64,000 nucleotides of DNA from 4572-13 sp964594065 (GCA_964594065.1 CAZQKX010000007.1:1-64000); one strand, 5' to 3'; numbered from the stretch's first letter, positions 32,644 to 42,097 are shown. The notes: a model not told the origin generated them from the sequence alone. Program-made: numbers and translations.

Positions 32644-33282
32644 ATGTTCACAGGCATTATTGAGACCGTCGGATCTGTCAGGCAGGTTCAGCCAACCGGA
32701 CAGCAAATGCAGATCGTCATCGACCTGAATAAACTGGCCGAAGGCACCCAACTTGGTGACAGCATTGCCGTCAACGGCGTCTGCCTGACCGTCTGCAAAC
32801 TCAACGGCACCGAAGCGGCGTTCGATGTCAGCAGCGAAACCGTCACCAAGTCCGGCTTAAAAAGCCTGCGCCCGGCTGCCACAGTCAACCTTGAACGGGC
32901 CATGAGCCCGCAGGGACGCTTCGGCGGACACATCGTACAGGGACACGTCGACGGCACCGCCCGCATCGCATCGATCCAAAAACAAGCTGACTTTGCAACC
33001 TTCCGCTTCGAAGCCGCCGCCGACCTGCTGGACCAAATGGTTCCCAAAGGTTCGGTCGCTGTCGATGGCATCAGCGTCACCGTTGCTAAACTCGACAATA
33101 CCGGTTTTGAAGTCGCCGTCATCCCCACAACTCTGAAGGAAACCACCTGGCAGGCCGCCAAAGTCGGTGACATCGTCAACATCGAAACGGACATTCTCAT
33201 CAAAGTCGTCAAAAAACAGCTTGATAAGATTCTTCCGGGCGATGGACTAACCGCCGATAAACTGAAAGAGTACGGTTTCTAA
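32644..33282 (+). CDS. ribE: Riboflavin synthase alpha chain
   Basis: A 212-residue enzyme that dismutates two lumazines to riboflavin. The two lumazine-binding barrels are each recognisable: MFTGIIETVGSV...GDSIAVNGVCLTV...FDVSSETV at residues 1-95, and GRFGGHIVQGHVDGTARI...GSVAVDGISVTVA in the second half. The ATG at 32644 follows GAGGGACA and opens the invariant MFTGI. It lies 3 bp before pdxA, so vitamin B2, vitamin B6 and rRNA methylation genes share an operon. No other riboflavin gene is in the window. Confidence 0.95.
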   Translation: MFTGIIETVGSVRQVQPTGQQMQIVIDLNKLAEGTQLGDSIAVNGVCLTVCKLNGTEAAFDVSSETVTKSGLKSLRPAATVNLERAMSPQGRFGGHIVQGHVDGTARIASIQKQADFATFRFEAAADLLDQMVPKGSVAVDGISVTVAKLDNTGFEVAVIPTTLKETTWQAAKVGDIVNIETDILIKVVKKQLDKILPGDGLTADKLKEYGF

Positions 33283-33285
33283 CAA

Positions 33286-34353
33286 ATGGACAGTTTCCTG
33301 AACAACCCGGCAGACAATGACATCGTCATCGGGATCACGATGGGTGACCCCGGCGGCATCGGTCCGGAAATCATCATCAAGGCACTGGCCGATCCCATGA
33401 TCCGGCGGCAGGCTAAGTTCATCATCTTCGGGCTGGATGAACAGATCGAGTACGCCGCTGACCTGATCGAGGTTGAACCGTTCTGGCTGCGGCATCCGCA
33501 CGAAAAACTCAGCCGGGATTATCCCCGTCAGGTCGTCGTTGCCGACTACGATGAGTATCCCGTTGCCGCCGGTCTTCACAACTCCAACCGCATCGCCGGT
33601 GAAGCCTCCATGCAGTTCTGCAAAGACGCGATCGATGCGGCACTGGCCGGGATCATCGATGCGGTCGTCACGGCTCCCATCTGCAAAACCAGCTGGAAAC
33701 TCGCCGGCAGTACATGGACCGGCCATACGGAAATGCTCGCCGAACAATGCAAGTCGCCGCGAAAGGTCATGATGTTTGTCGCCGGACCTTTAAAACTGGC
33801 GCTGGCAACCATCCACGAAGGCTTGTTTGATATTCGCCACAAATTCACGATCGGCTGTGTTTTTACGCCCATCGATCTGTTGAACGATGCGCTGAAAGAT
33901 TATTTCGGCATGAAAAACCCGCGCATCGCAGTCGCCGGTCTGAATCCCCACGCCGGTGAAGAAGGCCAGTTCGGCGATGAGGAAAAACGCATTATCAGCC
34001 CGGCCATTCTCCTGGCTCAGGAAATGGGCATCAATGCCGAAGGCCCCTACCCTGCCGACACTTTGTTCTACCATGCTGCACAAGGACAGTATGACGGTGT
34101 CGTCGCCATGTACCACGACCAGGGATTGATCCCCGTCAAGATGGTCGCCTTTGACCGGGCCGTCAACGTCACGATCGGCCTGCCGATCATTCGCACCTCG
34201 CCGGGACACGGCACTGCTTTCGACATCGCCGGCAAGGGCGTCGCAAATGAAAACAGTATGAAAGAAGCCATCCGCGTCGCCGTGCAGATGGCCAAAGCAA
34301 AGAAAGCGTTAACCGTACAGGTAAACACCCATGCAAACCAAGCAGGACATTGA
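33286..34353 (+). CDS. pdxA: 4-hydroxythreonine-4-phosphate dehydrogenase
   Basis: A 355-residue PdxA dehydrogenase of the DXP-dependent pyridoxal phosphate pathway; it oxidises 4-phosphohydroxythreonine with NAD+. Motifs include IGITMGDPGGIGPEI at the N-terminus, APICKTSWKLAGSTWTGHTEMLAE with a metal-ligand His, AVAGLNPHAGEEGQFGDEE with the second His, and AMYHDQGLIPVKMVAFDRAVNVTIGLPIIRTSPGHGTAFDIAGKG. The C-terminus overlaps the rsmA start by 23 bp, the common pdxA-rsmA coupling of bacteria. Confidence 0.96.
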   Translation: MDSFLNNPADNDIVIGITMGDPGGIGPEIIIKALADPMIRRQAKFIIFGLDEQIEYAADLIEVEPFWLRHPHEKLSRDYPRQVVVADYDEYPVAAGLHNSNRIAGEASMQFCKDAIDAALAGIIDAVVTAPICKTSWKLAGSTWTGHTEMLAEQCKSPRKVMMFVAGPLKLALATIHEGLFDIRHKFTIGCVFTPIDLLNDALKDYFGMKNPRIAVAGLNPHAGEEGQFGDEEKRIISPAILLAQEMGINAEGPYPADTLFYHAAQGQYDGVVAMYHDQGLIPVKMVAFDRAVNVTIGLPIIRTSPGHGTAFDIAGKGVANENSMKEAIRVAVQMAKAKKALTVQVNTHANQAGH

Positions 34354-35215
34354 AAAACTGCTGGCCGGCGCCGGCACCACGCCGAACCGCCGACTCGGTC
34401 AAAACTTTTTGATCGATCTGAACCTGATGCGCTTCTTGATCGATACCGCACAGATCAATGAGCAGGACGTCGTGCTGGAGGTCGGCACCGGTACCGGTTC
34501 ATTCACCGAGGGGATCGCCGCGCTGTGCGGCCACGTCGTCACCGTTGAATATGATGATGCGCTGTATACTATCGCGGAAAAACAACTTGAAAAATTCGAA
34601 AATATCACACAGTTTAACCGGGATGTACTGGAAAACAAAAACGCGATCCATCAGGATATTCTAAACGCCGTGCTGCAGGCACGGGAAACCTATGCCGGAC
34701 GGTTGCTGCTGGTTGCCAACCTGCCTTACAATGTCGGTTCATCCGTGATGGCCAACCTGATCAGCGGTCCGGTCTGCGCCGATGCGATGTGTGTCACCGT
34801 GCAAAAAGAAGTCGCCGACCGCATGGCCGCAACACCCAATCATGATGACTACGGCACGTTGAGTATTCTGATGGCTGCAACCGGTCATGTGCAAATTCTG
34901 CGAAAACTTCCCCCCTCTGTCTTCTGGCCGCGACCTCAGGTAGACTCGGCGATGGTCCGTTACGAACAAAATCGCATCAAGATCAAAGAGATCCACGACA
35001 TGCAGACATTCAAGGAGGTCATTCAGCTTTTCATGGGACACCGCAGAAAAATGTTAAAGGCCTGCGTAAAATTCGCACAGAATAATTTAGAACACATCCG
35101 ACACTGGAATCTGCTATTTGACGAAGCCTTCGTCGACCCCCATAAACGCCCCGAAGAGATCACCCCCATCCAATACATCGCCATCGCCAACCTCTGCTAC
35201 GAGCAAATACGATAA
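34331..35215 (+). CDS. rsmA: 16S rRNA (adenine1518-N6/adenine1519-N6)-dimethyltransferase
   Basis: A 294-residue KsgA/RsmA methyltransferase that dimethylates two adjacent adenines near the 3' end of 16S rRNA late in 30S assembly. The SAM site is VLEVGTGTGSFTEGIA, preceded by RRLGQNFLIDLNLM, and the catalytic motif IV is NLPYNVGSSVM. The C-terminal helical domain contains the typical VDSAMVRY and GHRRKMLKACVKF segments. It overlaps pdxA and ends only 3 bp from the convergent TcmP gene. Confidence 0.96.
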   Translation: MQTKQDIEKLLAGAGTTPNRRLGQNFLIDLNLMRFLIDTAQINEQDVVLEVGTGTGSFTEGIAALCGHVVTVEYDDALYTIAEKQLEKFENITQFNRDVLENKNAIHQDILNAVLQARETYAGRLLLVANLPYNVGSSVMANLISGPVCADAMCVTVQKEVADRMAATPNHDDYGTLSILMAATGHVQILRKLPPSVFWPRPQVDSAMVRYEQNRIKIKEIHDMQTFKEVIQLFMGHRRKMLKACVKFAQNNLEHIRHWNLLFDEAFVDPHKRPEEITPIQYIAIANLCYEQIR

Positions 35216-35218
35216 AAA

Positions 35219-36331
35219 TTATAGCCAAACTTGTGCCTCCTCTTCTTTCTTTGTGCCATTACAATCACTCTTTATTATTTGACTTTGGATAAGTTTTTTA
35301 ATGTTTTTGTTGAATTCTGATTCGGTATACATACATGGATAAGCCAACGTAGAATTAACCCGAAGCATTTTCCATGTTGTCTTCGTTAAATCATTTAACG
35401 TTGAAACAAGATAACTGCGAATTTCCTCTTCATCAACTATTTCTTCTTTAGGTTGATTTGGAAAAAGATTACCTTTTATGAACCTGGCCCCAACAAACTC
35501 TCTTCTTGCTTTAACCATTGCAGAATTTATCAAATCAACTGCATCCGGATGTCTAGAACCAAACATCAAGTGGTACTTAGGAAGAGTATCTTCGTACTTT
35601 TCCCTAATTGGATATTTAAGAACATACTTAAACCAGTGTTTAAGCTGTGATGAATATCCATCAGCAATTAACTCGACTTTAGTTTTCGAAGGTATATCTT
35701 TCATCAAAAGACCCTGCCAGTAATCACCACCAGCTATGGCTCCCCATCGAATAGCATTCTCGTGACCAACATCGAACTTCCCACCCTTAATAATTGAATC
35801 TTTAATTCCTTCTATAGCTCTTAAGAAACCAGAAGATAAAAAATTAGTCAGACATTCGACGCTTTGGCCAGACTTCCAAATATGATCATAAACAATTTTT
35901 AGGTCATCGAACAACAAATGACTCGGTTTTATTGGATCGGCATATATAAAGATTGTGTGCGTTTTCGCAAAAGCCGCAAGTTCATCAACATAATCTTTAA
36001 AGGAACCACTTCTGACTATTTTAGGGAAAGAGAATGGCTTAAGGTTTTGTTCTAATTCCGAAAAAAGCATCTTTTCTTTTTCAATGAAATATCCTTTTAC
36101 AGGTATTCCTTTTTTGAAATATTCATTCAAATGATTAGAGATTATAAGTGGGCTTCCGAATGTTCCATCTTTAAATACTCCAGGCCCAGCGAAACAATCG
36201 ACTACAAGAATTGGCTTTCTTAAGTGCGACACTTTGGCAAGATAAGGTTTCAGATAATAATCTAAAATCAGATCTTTATATGGAGACCATGATTTCTTTT
36301 TTTGGAAGAAATTAACTGCATCCTGATCCAA
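35219..36331 (-). CDS. tcmP: Three-Cys-motif partner protein TcmP
   Basis: A 370-residue protein matching the TcmP family as I know it: a SAM-methyltransferase-like N-terminus (VVDCFAGPGVF at residues 43-53) after SWSPYKDLILDYYLKPYL, with FIYADPIKPSHLLFDDL resembling motif IV. A helical C-terminal half ends in a wHTH-like segment (TTWKMLRVNSTLAYPCMYTESEFNKNIKKL). It overlaps its partner, the Gp37/Gp68-like gene, by 20 bp and is translated after it. The pair is AT-rich and wedged between rsmA and a fumarase gene. Its biological role is not known to me. Confidence 0.87.
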   Translation of the reverse strand: MDQDAVNFFQKKKSWSPYKDLILDYYLKPYLAKVSHLRKPILVVDCFAGPGVFKDGTFGSPLIISNHLNEYFKKGIPVKGYFIEKEKMLFSELEQNLKPFSFPKIVRSGSFKDYVDELAAFAKTHTIFIYADPIKPSHLLFDDLKIVYDHIWKSGQSVECLTNFLSSGFLRAIEGIKDSIIKGGKFDVGHENAIRWGAIAGGDYWQGLLMKDIPSKTKVELIADGYSSQLKHWFKYVLKYPIREKYEDTLPKYHLMFGSRHPDAVDLINSAMVKARREFVGARFIKGNLFPNQPKEEIVDEEEIRSYLVSTLNDLTKTTWKMLRVNSTLAYPCMYTESEFNKNIKKLIQSQIIKSDCNGTKKEEEAQVWL

Positions 36332-37058
36332 TTATCTCTCTCCTTCTTTTAACCCTTGGCATTTGGCTCCATGTCCGATTGTCTAATATACGCCCGTTCT
36401 TCTTCTTATTGATACCTCCCCATTGTTTGAAGAAAAACGGCACTTTTGAGTCTATGCATTGATCCCGAATCCCTCTTACCCAGTCCGGTTCAATTAATCT
36501 TGCGCCGGGCCCGGATTCTCCCCCAGCAATCACCCAATCGATATTGCTTAGATTTAAATCCTTGATTGGCCCTAAAAGCGGTTCTAGTGACAGAAACTTT
36601 ACAAAAGCCCCGGTGTTTCGCAAATGCTCGATCCGATAAACACAATCAGCATTTTCAACCGTTACTCCCATCCAAACATTTTCCGGCCAATCAATGAGAT
36701 GGTACACATCCAATAATCGCTCCGAACGTTTCGTCAGCACTTGAAAACGATGCCATGACGCCTTTTGCATAACATCAAAAACTCGTTGAATGAAATCCAG
36801 AGACACTTTTTCATGAAACAAGTCACTCATGGAATTAACAAAAATCATCTGCGGTTGTTTCCATTTTAAAGGTTTTTGAAGAACATGTGGATGCAAAGTG
36901 ACCTCGAAACCATTTCGATAATTGGAGCATCCCATCGCATGAAGCCGTTTAGCCATTCTTTCGGCATAACAATTCAGGCAACCGGCACTGATTTTCGTGC
37001 AACCCGTAACCGGATTCCAAGTAGATTCCGTCCATTCAATTCTGGAATGTTGCGCCAT
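36312..37058 (-). CDS. Phage Gp37/Gp68-like three-Cys-motif protein (DUF5131)
   Basis: A 248-residue protein of the DUF5131 (phage Gp37/Gp68) family. Cys20, Cys27 and Cys30 form a CxxxxxxCxxC motif in WNPVTGCTKISAGCLNCYAERM, which suggests a [4Fe-4S] cluster related to radical SAM enzymes. Downstream stretches typical of the family are FVNSMSDLFHEKV, FQVLTKRSERL, WMGVTVENAD and GGESGPGARLI. It starts 15 bases downstream of an AAGGG site region and is upstream of tcmP. Family members are scattered across phages, plasmids and genomic islands. Confidence 0.87.
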   Translation of the reverse strand: MAQHSRIEWTESTWNPVTGCTKISAGCLNCYAERMAKRLHAMGCSNYRNGFEVTLHPHVLQKPLKWKQPQMIFVNSMSDLFHEKVSLDFIQRVFDVMQKASWHRFQVLTKRSERLLDVYHLIDWPENVWMGVTVENADCVYRIEHLRNTGAFVKFLSLEPLLGPIKDLNLSNIDWVIAGGESGPGARLIEPDWVRGIRDQCIDSKVPFFFKQWGGINKKKNGRILDNRTWSQMPRVKRRREIIGSGCS

Positions 37059-37121
37059 AATTTACCCTTCTGCATATTTATTGTAATCATACAGATATTA
37101 TCGAAGCTACTCAAGAGATTT

Positions 37122-37985
37122 TTACAAAACTATCGATTTATGTCGATGGCTGTGGCATTCGATGTTAACGGCGACGGGTAATGAGGCGATGTGGCACGGG
37201 GCAGTTTCAATGCAGACTTTCAGCGCCGTCGTATCCCCGCCGAGCCCCTGCGGGCCGAGACCGGTAGCATTGATCGCCTTTAGCAGTTCCTGTTCCATCT
37301 CCACATAAAACGGATCAGGATGCGACTGGTCCATCCCGTGAAGCAGTGATTTTTTACTCAACAGACATGACAGTTCAAAGTCGCCGCCAATCCCGACGCC
37401 CACTACAAACGGCGGACAGGCATTGGCCCCGGCGTTTTTAACCACATCAACGATCCAATCTGACACAGCTTCTTTCGACTCGGTGGGGTTGAACATTTTG
37501 AACTGGCTTTTGTTTTCACAGCCGCCGCCTTTTGTCATGATCGTAAGCTTGATCTTGGCGCCCGGCACAATTGTGTGATGGATAATCGCCGGTGTATTGG
37601 TTTGCGTATTTTTCCGCTCGTTCAGCGGTTCGGCCACCATGCTTTTTCGCAACAGCCCTTTTTCATAACCGATCGCGATACCTTCCTGGATCGCATCAAC
37701 AATCGTCCCCGCCGGTTTCTCCGGCGGCGGAGCAACCACCGTATTGGCCCCCTGTTCCAGAAAAATCACCGCCAAACCGGTATCCTGACACAGCGGAATT
37801 CGTTCGCCGGCAGCAACTTGAACATTTTCGATCAACTGCTTTAATATCCGCACCGCACGTGGATTGGATTCTTTTTCCGCTGCCTGCTTCAGCGCATCTA
37901 AGACATCGCCCGGCAGTTCATAGCCGCACTCGATACAGAGCTTCTGAACACACTCAACAATCTCGATATACTGGATCGTGCGCAT
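37122..37985 (-). CDS. Fumarate hydratase class I, alpha subunit (N-terminal domain)
   Basis: A 287-residue protein matching the alpha subunit of two-subunit class I fumarase or L-tartrate dehydratase, an oxygen-sensitive [4Fe-4S] enzyme that hydrates fumarate to malate. Candidate cluster cysteines are in ERIPLCQDTGLAVIF, MTKGGGCENKSQFKMFNPTE and NACPPFVVGVGIGG. The usual GGGSEN is GGGCEN here. The ATG overlaps the stop codon of the secreted propeller-like gene (TAATG). No beta subunit follows; the next gene downstream is the unrelated three-Cys pair, so it must be elsewhere or have been displaced. Confidence 0.88.
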   Translation of the reverse strand: MRTIQYIEIVECVQKLCIECGYELPGDVLDALKQAAEKESNPRAVRILKQLIENVQVAAGERIPLCQDTGLAVIFLEQGANTVVAPPPEKPAGTIVDAIQEGIAIGYEKGLLRKSMVAEPLNERKNTQTNTPAIIHHTIVPGAKIKLTIMTKGGGCENKSQFKMFNPTESKEAVSDWIVDVVKNAGANACPPFVVGVGIGGDFELSCLLSKKSLLHGMDQSHPDPFYVEMEQELLKAINATGLGPQGLGGDTTALKVCIETAPCHIASLPVAVNIECHSHRHKSIVL

Positions 37986-40189
37986 TACTCGATCATCACC
38001 TCAAACGTTTTATACATTGTGTTTTTCAAATCATCACTAACCGCCACCGCAATCACATGGTCACCGGAATCCAGCTCAGCAATCTCGATCTCAAACCGTT
38101 CGCTGAGGGTGTCGTACACCATATCATCCGGCAATGTCCCGGTCCATTTGTCATTGCTGTCAACCGTGTATTCCACCTTGCCGATCACCGTATAGGCATC
38201 CTTGACCGACAATGACAGTGTTGCCGTGTCGCCGTCAACCTTAATTGCAGATTCCTGAATTTCCGGCGCAGTATTATCGATCACGACCGGGTCACTGATA
38301 CGTGACCCCGTCATCGTTGTTGAGGCGGTATTGCTTTTGCGGTCGTTGGCGACCACACGCACCTCATAGCGGCCGTCTTCGATCGTCCGGCTGTCCCACT
38401 CAAACCGGGGTGTATTCAGCTCATCCTTTAAAAGGATCCAGCCCGTACGGCCCAGCTTGCGGAACTGCAGTGTGTATTCCAGTTTATCTTTATTGTCATC
38501 CAAGGTCGAAAAAGCGATCTCATACAGATATGATTTATTTTTGTCCCGGTTGCGTTGAATCTTGACCGCTCTGACCTTCGGTGCCAGATTGGGAATCACG
38601 AACGCCGCGGCCACTTCACGGATCTCCGGCGACAACGCCTGGTCGGAGCTTTTCAATGTCAGTCGATACTGGCAAAAACGGCCCAGCGGACAGGCCAGGT
38701 CGGTGGCTTCCGTCACGGTCACATTCCCGGTCCAATCCGAAAATGTCGGATCATTCGGCTCTTTAACATTGCCGCTTCGGCTGGCCAGCAGAACCTGGCA
38801 GCCGTCAGGAATATCCGCTTCAAGCTGGAGTTTGCCCCAGCGGGCCGGCTGCCTGGCATCAATCAATCCGGACTTATAGACGCCCTCGGAAACAGACCCC
38901 TTTTCCAGACGCACTAAACGGGATGGGTTGGACAACCCCATGTATAACGTGTCCCCGGCTGCCAGCAGTGATGTGATCTGCGACGATGTTTCGTCTTCAT
39001 AATAAACAGCCTTTTCTTCAGTTGCCGGATCGATCGTATAGAGCTGCGCATTGTTGCCGGTACCCAGCCATAGCTTGCCGTCAAACTCCAGCAACGAATA
39101 AAAGACAGCCATCTGCTCGAAGATATCGGTAACAAAACCGTCCGGGCTAATCTTATAAATATGCCCCGCCGCTTTAGCCGGCGGAGGACCGGGAGCCTCC
39201 GGAGCGGGTTTGGACTGTTCTTTCTTTTCAGTTTTATCATCTCCGTTGGCGGTATTTAAAGACGCCGTCGTGTCCGAAGAAGATTTTTCCTTGCCCTCGC
39301 CTTCGCTTTCATCACCATTATCCGGTCGGCCGGGAGCATCTTTCATAGAAGCTTTCGATGCTTTTAATTGCAGCATCACCGCAGCGGCACTGGTACAGGC
39401 AGCAAAAAGATTTCCATCATCATCCATCAGCAACCCGGAAACCTCATTTTGCGCTGTATCATAAAGTACTGTCGCCCGCTTTTGTTCCGGATCGATCTTA
39501 TAAATAAGACCGCGCTGGTCACTGCCAGCATAAACAACGCCATCTTTGACCAGAAGCGACAAAATGTTCTTATCACGTGCCTCATAGATAAGCTCGGCAT
39601 TCTTACAAAACGGATCCAGCCGATAGACCAACCCGTTCGGGCCGGTCCCCAGATAGATATTGTTTTCCTCATCCAGCACCATCGCAAAGATATACTGAAC
39701 CTTTTCGTCTTCAAAGACAACTTCCGGCTCCTTGGCCAGCCGAATGAGCTGTCCCTTTGCCCCACTGATGCCAATCAGCAAACGACCCGCCAAGTCTTTG
39801 CTCATCGCAAAGACATGTTCATTTCGAATGCCGGAATTGTCCGCTTGCCCCTCGACTGCTTCGACAGGATAGACCTGTTTGATAGTACCGTCAGCATAGC
39901 GGAGGATCTTAGCATCCGGACCTGTTCCCATGTACACCGCACCGTCCGCATCGGTTATCATCGTATGGATCGACCAGACATCGTCCAGATAATCGCCCGT
40001 ATCGACTGTTTCTGTTTTGGGAGCCAGTTTTATCGTTCCGGTCGAATCAACAACAACGGATTCGGTTTGACCTTTAAGGAAATCTGCGCCGCTTTTATGG
40101 CGTTTGATGACGGATGTCACCGCCGGAGCAAACGCCGACATCGTCAGAGAAAAACACAACATCGCTGTCAAATAGGACTTACATTTCAT
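37985..40189 (-). CDS. Large secreted beta-propeller-like protein, unknown function
   Basis: A 734-residue exported protein with a signal peptide (YLTAMLCFSLTMSAFAPA). Most of residues 60-430 consist of repeated blades of the type GxVYMGTGPDAKILRYADG, NIYLGTGPNGLVYRLD, VVYAGSDQRGLIYKID, KLWLGTGNNAQLYTID and TLYMGLSNPSRLVRLE. This is a propeller interrupted by a 50-residue acidic/Pro-rich insertion (SEGEGKEKSSS...PAPEAPGPPPAKAAG). The last 300 residues resemble fibronectin-like or Y_Y_Y beta-sandwich domains. The stop overlaps the fumarase start. Binding to polymer or cell-surface components is plausible but unproven. Confidence 0.75.
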   Translation of the reverse strand: MKCKSYLTAMLCFSLTMSAFAPAVTSVIKRHKSGADFLKGQTESVVVDSTGTIKLAPKTETVDTGDYLDDVWSIHTMITDADGAVYMGTGPDAKILRYADGTIKQVYPVEAVEGQADNSGIRNEHVFAMSKDLAGRLLIGISGAKGQLIRLAKEPEVVFEDEKVQYIFAMVLDEENNIYLGTGPNGLVYRLDPFCKNAELIYEARDKNILSLLVKDGVVYAGSDQRGLIYKIDPEQKRATVLYDTAQNEVSGLLMDDDGNLFAACTSAAAVMLQLKASKASMKDAPGRPDNGDESEGEGKEKSSSDTTASLNTANGDDKTEKKEQSKPAPEAPGPPPAKAAGHIYKISPDGFVTDIFEQMAVFYSLLEFDGKLWLGTGNNAQLYTIDPATEEKAVYYEDETSSQITSLLAAGDTLYMGLSNPSRLVRLEKGSVSEGVYKSGLIDARQPARWGKLQLEADIPDGCQVLLASRSGNVKEPNDPTFSDWTGNVTVTEATDLACPLGRFCQYRLTLKSSDQALSPEIREVAAAFVIPNLAPKVRAVKIQRNRDKNKSYLYEIAFSTLDDNKDKLEYTLQFRKLGRTGWILLKDELNTPRFEWDSRTIEDGRYEVRVVANDRKSNTASTTMTGSRISDPVVIDNTAPEIQESAIKVDGDTATLSLSVKDAYTVIGKVEYTVDSNDKWTGTLPDDMVYDTLSERFEIEIAELDSGDHVIAVAVSDDLKNTMYKTFEVMIE

Positions 40190-40211
40190 TCATGGATTCC
40201 TTATCTAAGTA

Positions 40212-41999
40212 TTATCGTTCTACCTCGATCTCGATCTCAGCTGTTCCCGACATGATCTTATCAAGTTTAATTTCGCTCTCCGACCAGTCCATGTAAGGCT
40301 GTGCAGGACGAAGACGTTTGACATCCTGCATCAACAGTATTTTTGTCTGCGGAAGTTCAGGCAGCTCATGCTGCCGCATAACAATTCCCGACGGAGCCGT
40401 CGGCATCACTGCATAAAGACGGTCATTGCGGAATTGGGTCAGCCGGCCAAAAGCCTGCATCATCGTTTTAATATCAAAGGCTCGAAACCGCTGAGGCGCC
40501 GTCTTGGCAACAAACCGCTGGTAATCAGTTCCCCCCATGATCTGTACGGTATATTTCCCCGGAACAACCGTTTCGGGAACCTGAAACTCTATCGCAGCGG
40601 TTGTTTTCTCTGAGCGATAGGACCTCATGGTCACGTCAGCCAAGATCGTCTGGCCGGGCTTGACCCGGGTGCGGGAAACATCCACTGCCCAGATATCCGC
40701 CCTGCTGTCAACGGAAACAAGGTCAACCGCCACATCGATTGATTCGACATCAAGCTCTTCAAAGGGATTATTCAACACAGCCGCAATGATCGAATAGAGA
40801 TTTTGCTCTAACTCCGAAGTACTTCGACCGGAAGAAATATTATCAATGACAAGCGGCTCCTGACCCTTGACACAAATCCGTGCCTTATACCGCACGGTGT
40901 GTTCCGGCGGAAGCGGCCCCTGCAATAACGCCGCCCCATTAACAGCAAGCCGCAAGATCATCGGTGTATAAATCCGGTCACATGCAAGATAACAGTTATA
41001 TGTCCGTGCCTCCGGATCGTTGTCGCGATGAACACGGATCGTCAAAGGAATCGTTTTCGGTGTTGCGCCGATCGTTCCGCGAACCGCTGAATACTGGTCA
41101 AACTGAAGCGTTCCCAGAACAGGCCCCGGAGAAGAAAATTTAAACGATCTGCTCCTGCTGGCAACCACCGTATGAACAATACCCGCCGAAAACGGCAGGT
41201 TTGTTGGCCCCTGACCCTGGAAATGATGCCCAAATCCATACACCTGATCACCAAGGATCTCTGTCACCGTCCCGGTTGCGGCCAAAGAAATGTCCCCGCC
41301 ACACAGAACAACCGCAAGAACCCCACCCTGTTCAAGTTCCGTCGCCTCACTGACCGTCGGTAACGCCGCCGGAGCACTGACAGGAATAAAGCCCATATCA
41401 CGCAATGGCTCTTTCAGGGATTCACAGACCCCGGCAGGCAGCGAACTGCTCAACGGAACGAGCATGGTCTGTTCGTCCTGCATATTCTTAAGCTGCTCGA
41501 TCGACTGCTGATAAATATCGGCTATATCCAATGGTCGGGAAAAATCAAAGTGGAATGCTGCTTGACTCTGGCGGCCCGGAGCTGTCTCAACGCTTCCAGC
41601 CAGAAACATGTGCTCGATGGGACGAACCATATACAGCGGATCCAGCGAACCGTCCCAACCGGCAGCCAGGGCTCCCGCCAGTCGACCATCGATAAAGACC
41701 GGCGAACCGCTGCAGCCGTGAACCGTTCCGGCGTGTTGAAAACGCTCATCGGTTCCGACCACGACGATCATATCGTGTCCGGGCTTGACACCTCGAGCCA
41801 CACTTAGCACCTTCAGCGGAAAACGTTCGATTTTCATCCCGGAAAATACGGTCAGGCAGTAGGCATCCATATCGCCGCGAACTTCATCGATCGGAATATA
41901 TTTCGTGGTATCCAGTGCCGCGGCGGCCAAATTTATACAAAAAAGAGCAAAAAAGACTAAAATGGCACCATAGGATGCTGAAAAGCGGCATTGTTTCAT
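40212..41999 (-). CDS. Exported SpoIVB peptidase S55-domain protein
   Basis: A 595-residue exported protein with a signal peptide (FSASYGAILVFFALFCINLAAAA). The N-terminal 160 residues match the S55 (SpoIVB) serine peptidase fold: YIPIDEVRGDMDAYCLTVFSGMKIERFPLKVLSV, and the nucleophile in HAGTVHGCSGSPVFIDGRLAGALAAGW (usual GMSGSP, here GCSGSP). The following 400 residues include a second domain with GDQVYGFGHHFQGQGPTNLPFSAGIVHTVV, which recalls SpoIVB, then beta-rich modules. It lies 22 bp upstream of the propeller gene in one operon. Whether it is an active protease is not shown. Confidence 0.82.
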   Translation of the reverse strand: MKQCRFSASYGAILVFFALFCINLAAAALDTTKYIPIDEVRGDMDAYCLTVFSGMKIERFPLKVLSVARGVKPGHDMIVVVGTDERFQHAGTVHGCSGSPVFIDGRLAGALAAGWDGSLDPLYMVRPIEHMFLAGSVETAPGRQSQAAFHFDFSRPLDIADIYQQSIEQLKNMQDEQTMLVPLSSSLPAGVCESLKEPLRDMGFIPVSAPAALPTVSEATELEQGGVLAVVLCGGDISLAATGTVTEILGDQVYGFGHHFQGQGPTNLPFSAGIVHTVVASRSRSFKFSSPGPVLGTLQFDQYSAVRGTIGATPKTIPLTIRVHRDNDPEARTYNCYLACDRIYTPMILRLAVNGAALLQGPLPPEHTVRYKARICVKGQEPLVIDNISSGRSTSELEQNLYSIIAAVLNNPFEELDVESIDVAVDLVSVDSRADIWAVDVSRTRVKPGQTILADVTMRSYRSEKTTAAIEFQVPETVVPGKYTVQIMGGTDYQRFVAKTAPQRFRAFDIKTMMQAFGRLTQFRNDRLYAVMPTAPSGIVMRQHELPELPQTKILLMQDVKRLRPAQPYMDWSESEIKLDKIMSGTAEIEIEVER

Positions 42000-42068
42000 A
42001 GAGTCAGTCCCTGTTTTTCCAATGATTCAAGTTCTTTCGAGTAAATCTTCAGTATCGCCAAACAATTA

Positions 42069-42097
42069 TTGCATGTCAAAGGCATTTTTTCTATAAT
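42069..42097 (+). promoter_or_regulatory. Promoter of the TPR-like membrane protein-rluA operon
   Basis: TTGCAT (42069-42074), a 17-bp spacer and a perfect TATAAT (42092-42097), 78 bp before the first gene, in the divergent intergenic region. Confidence 0.65.

Noticed and set aside
32688..33212. A 174-residue minus-strand frame
   Set aside because: It lies antisense to riboflavin synthase, which has invariant motifs in the + frame.
36312..37058. Prophage suggested by the Gp37/Gp68-like gene
   Set aside because: The family name comes from phages, but it is paired with tcmP and flanked by housekeeping genes with no structural phage genes.
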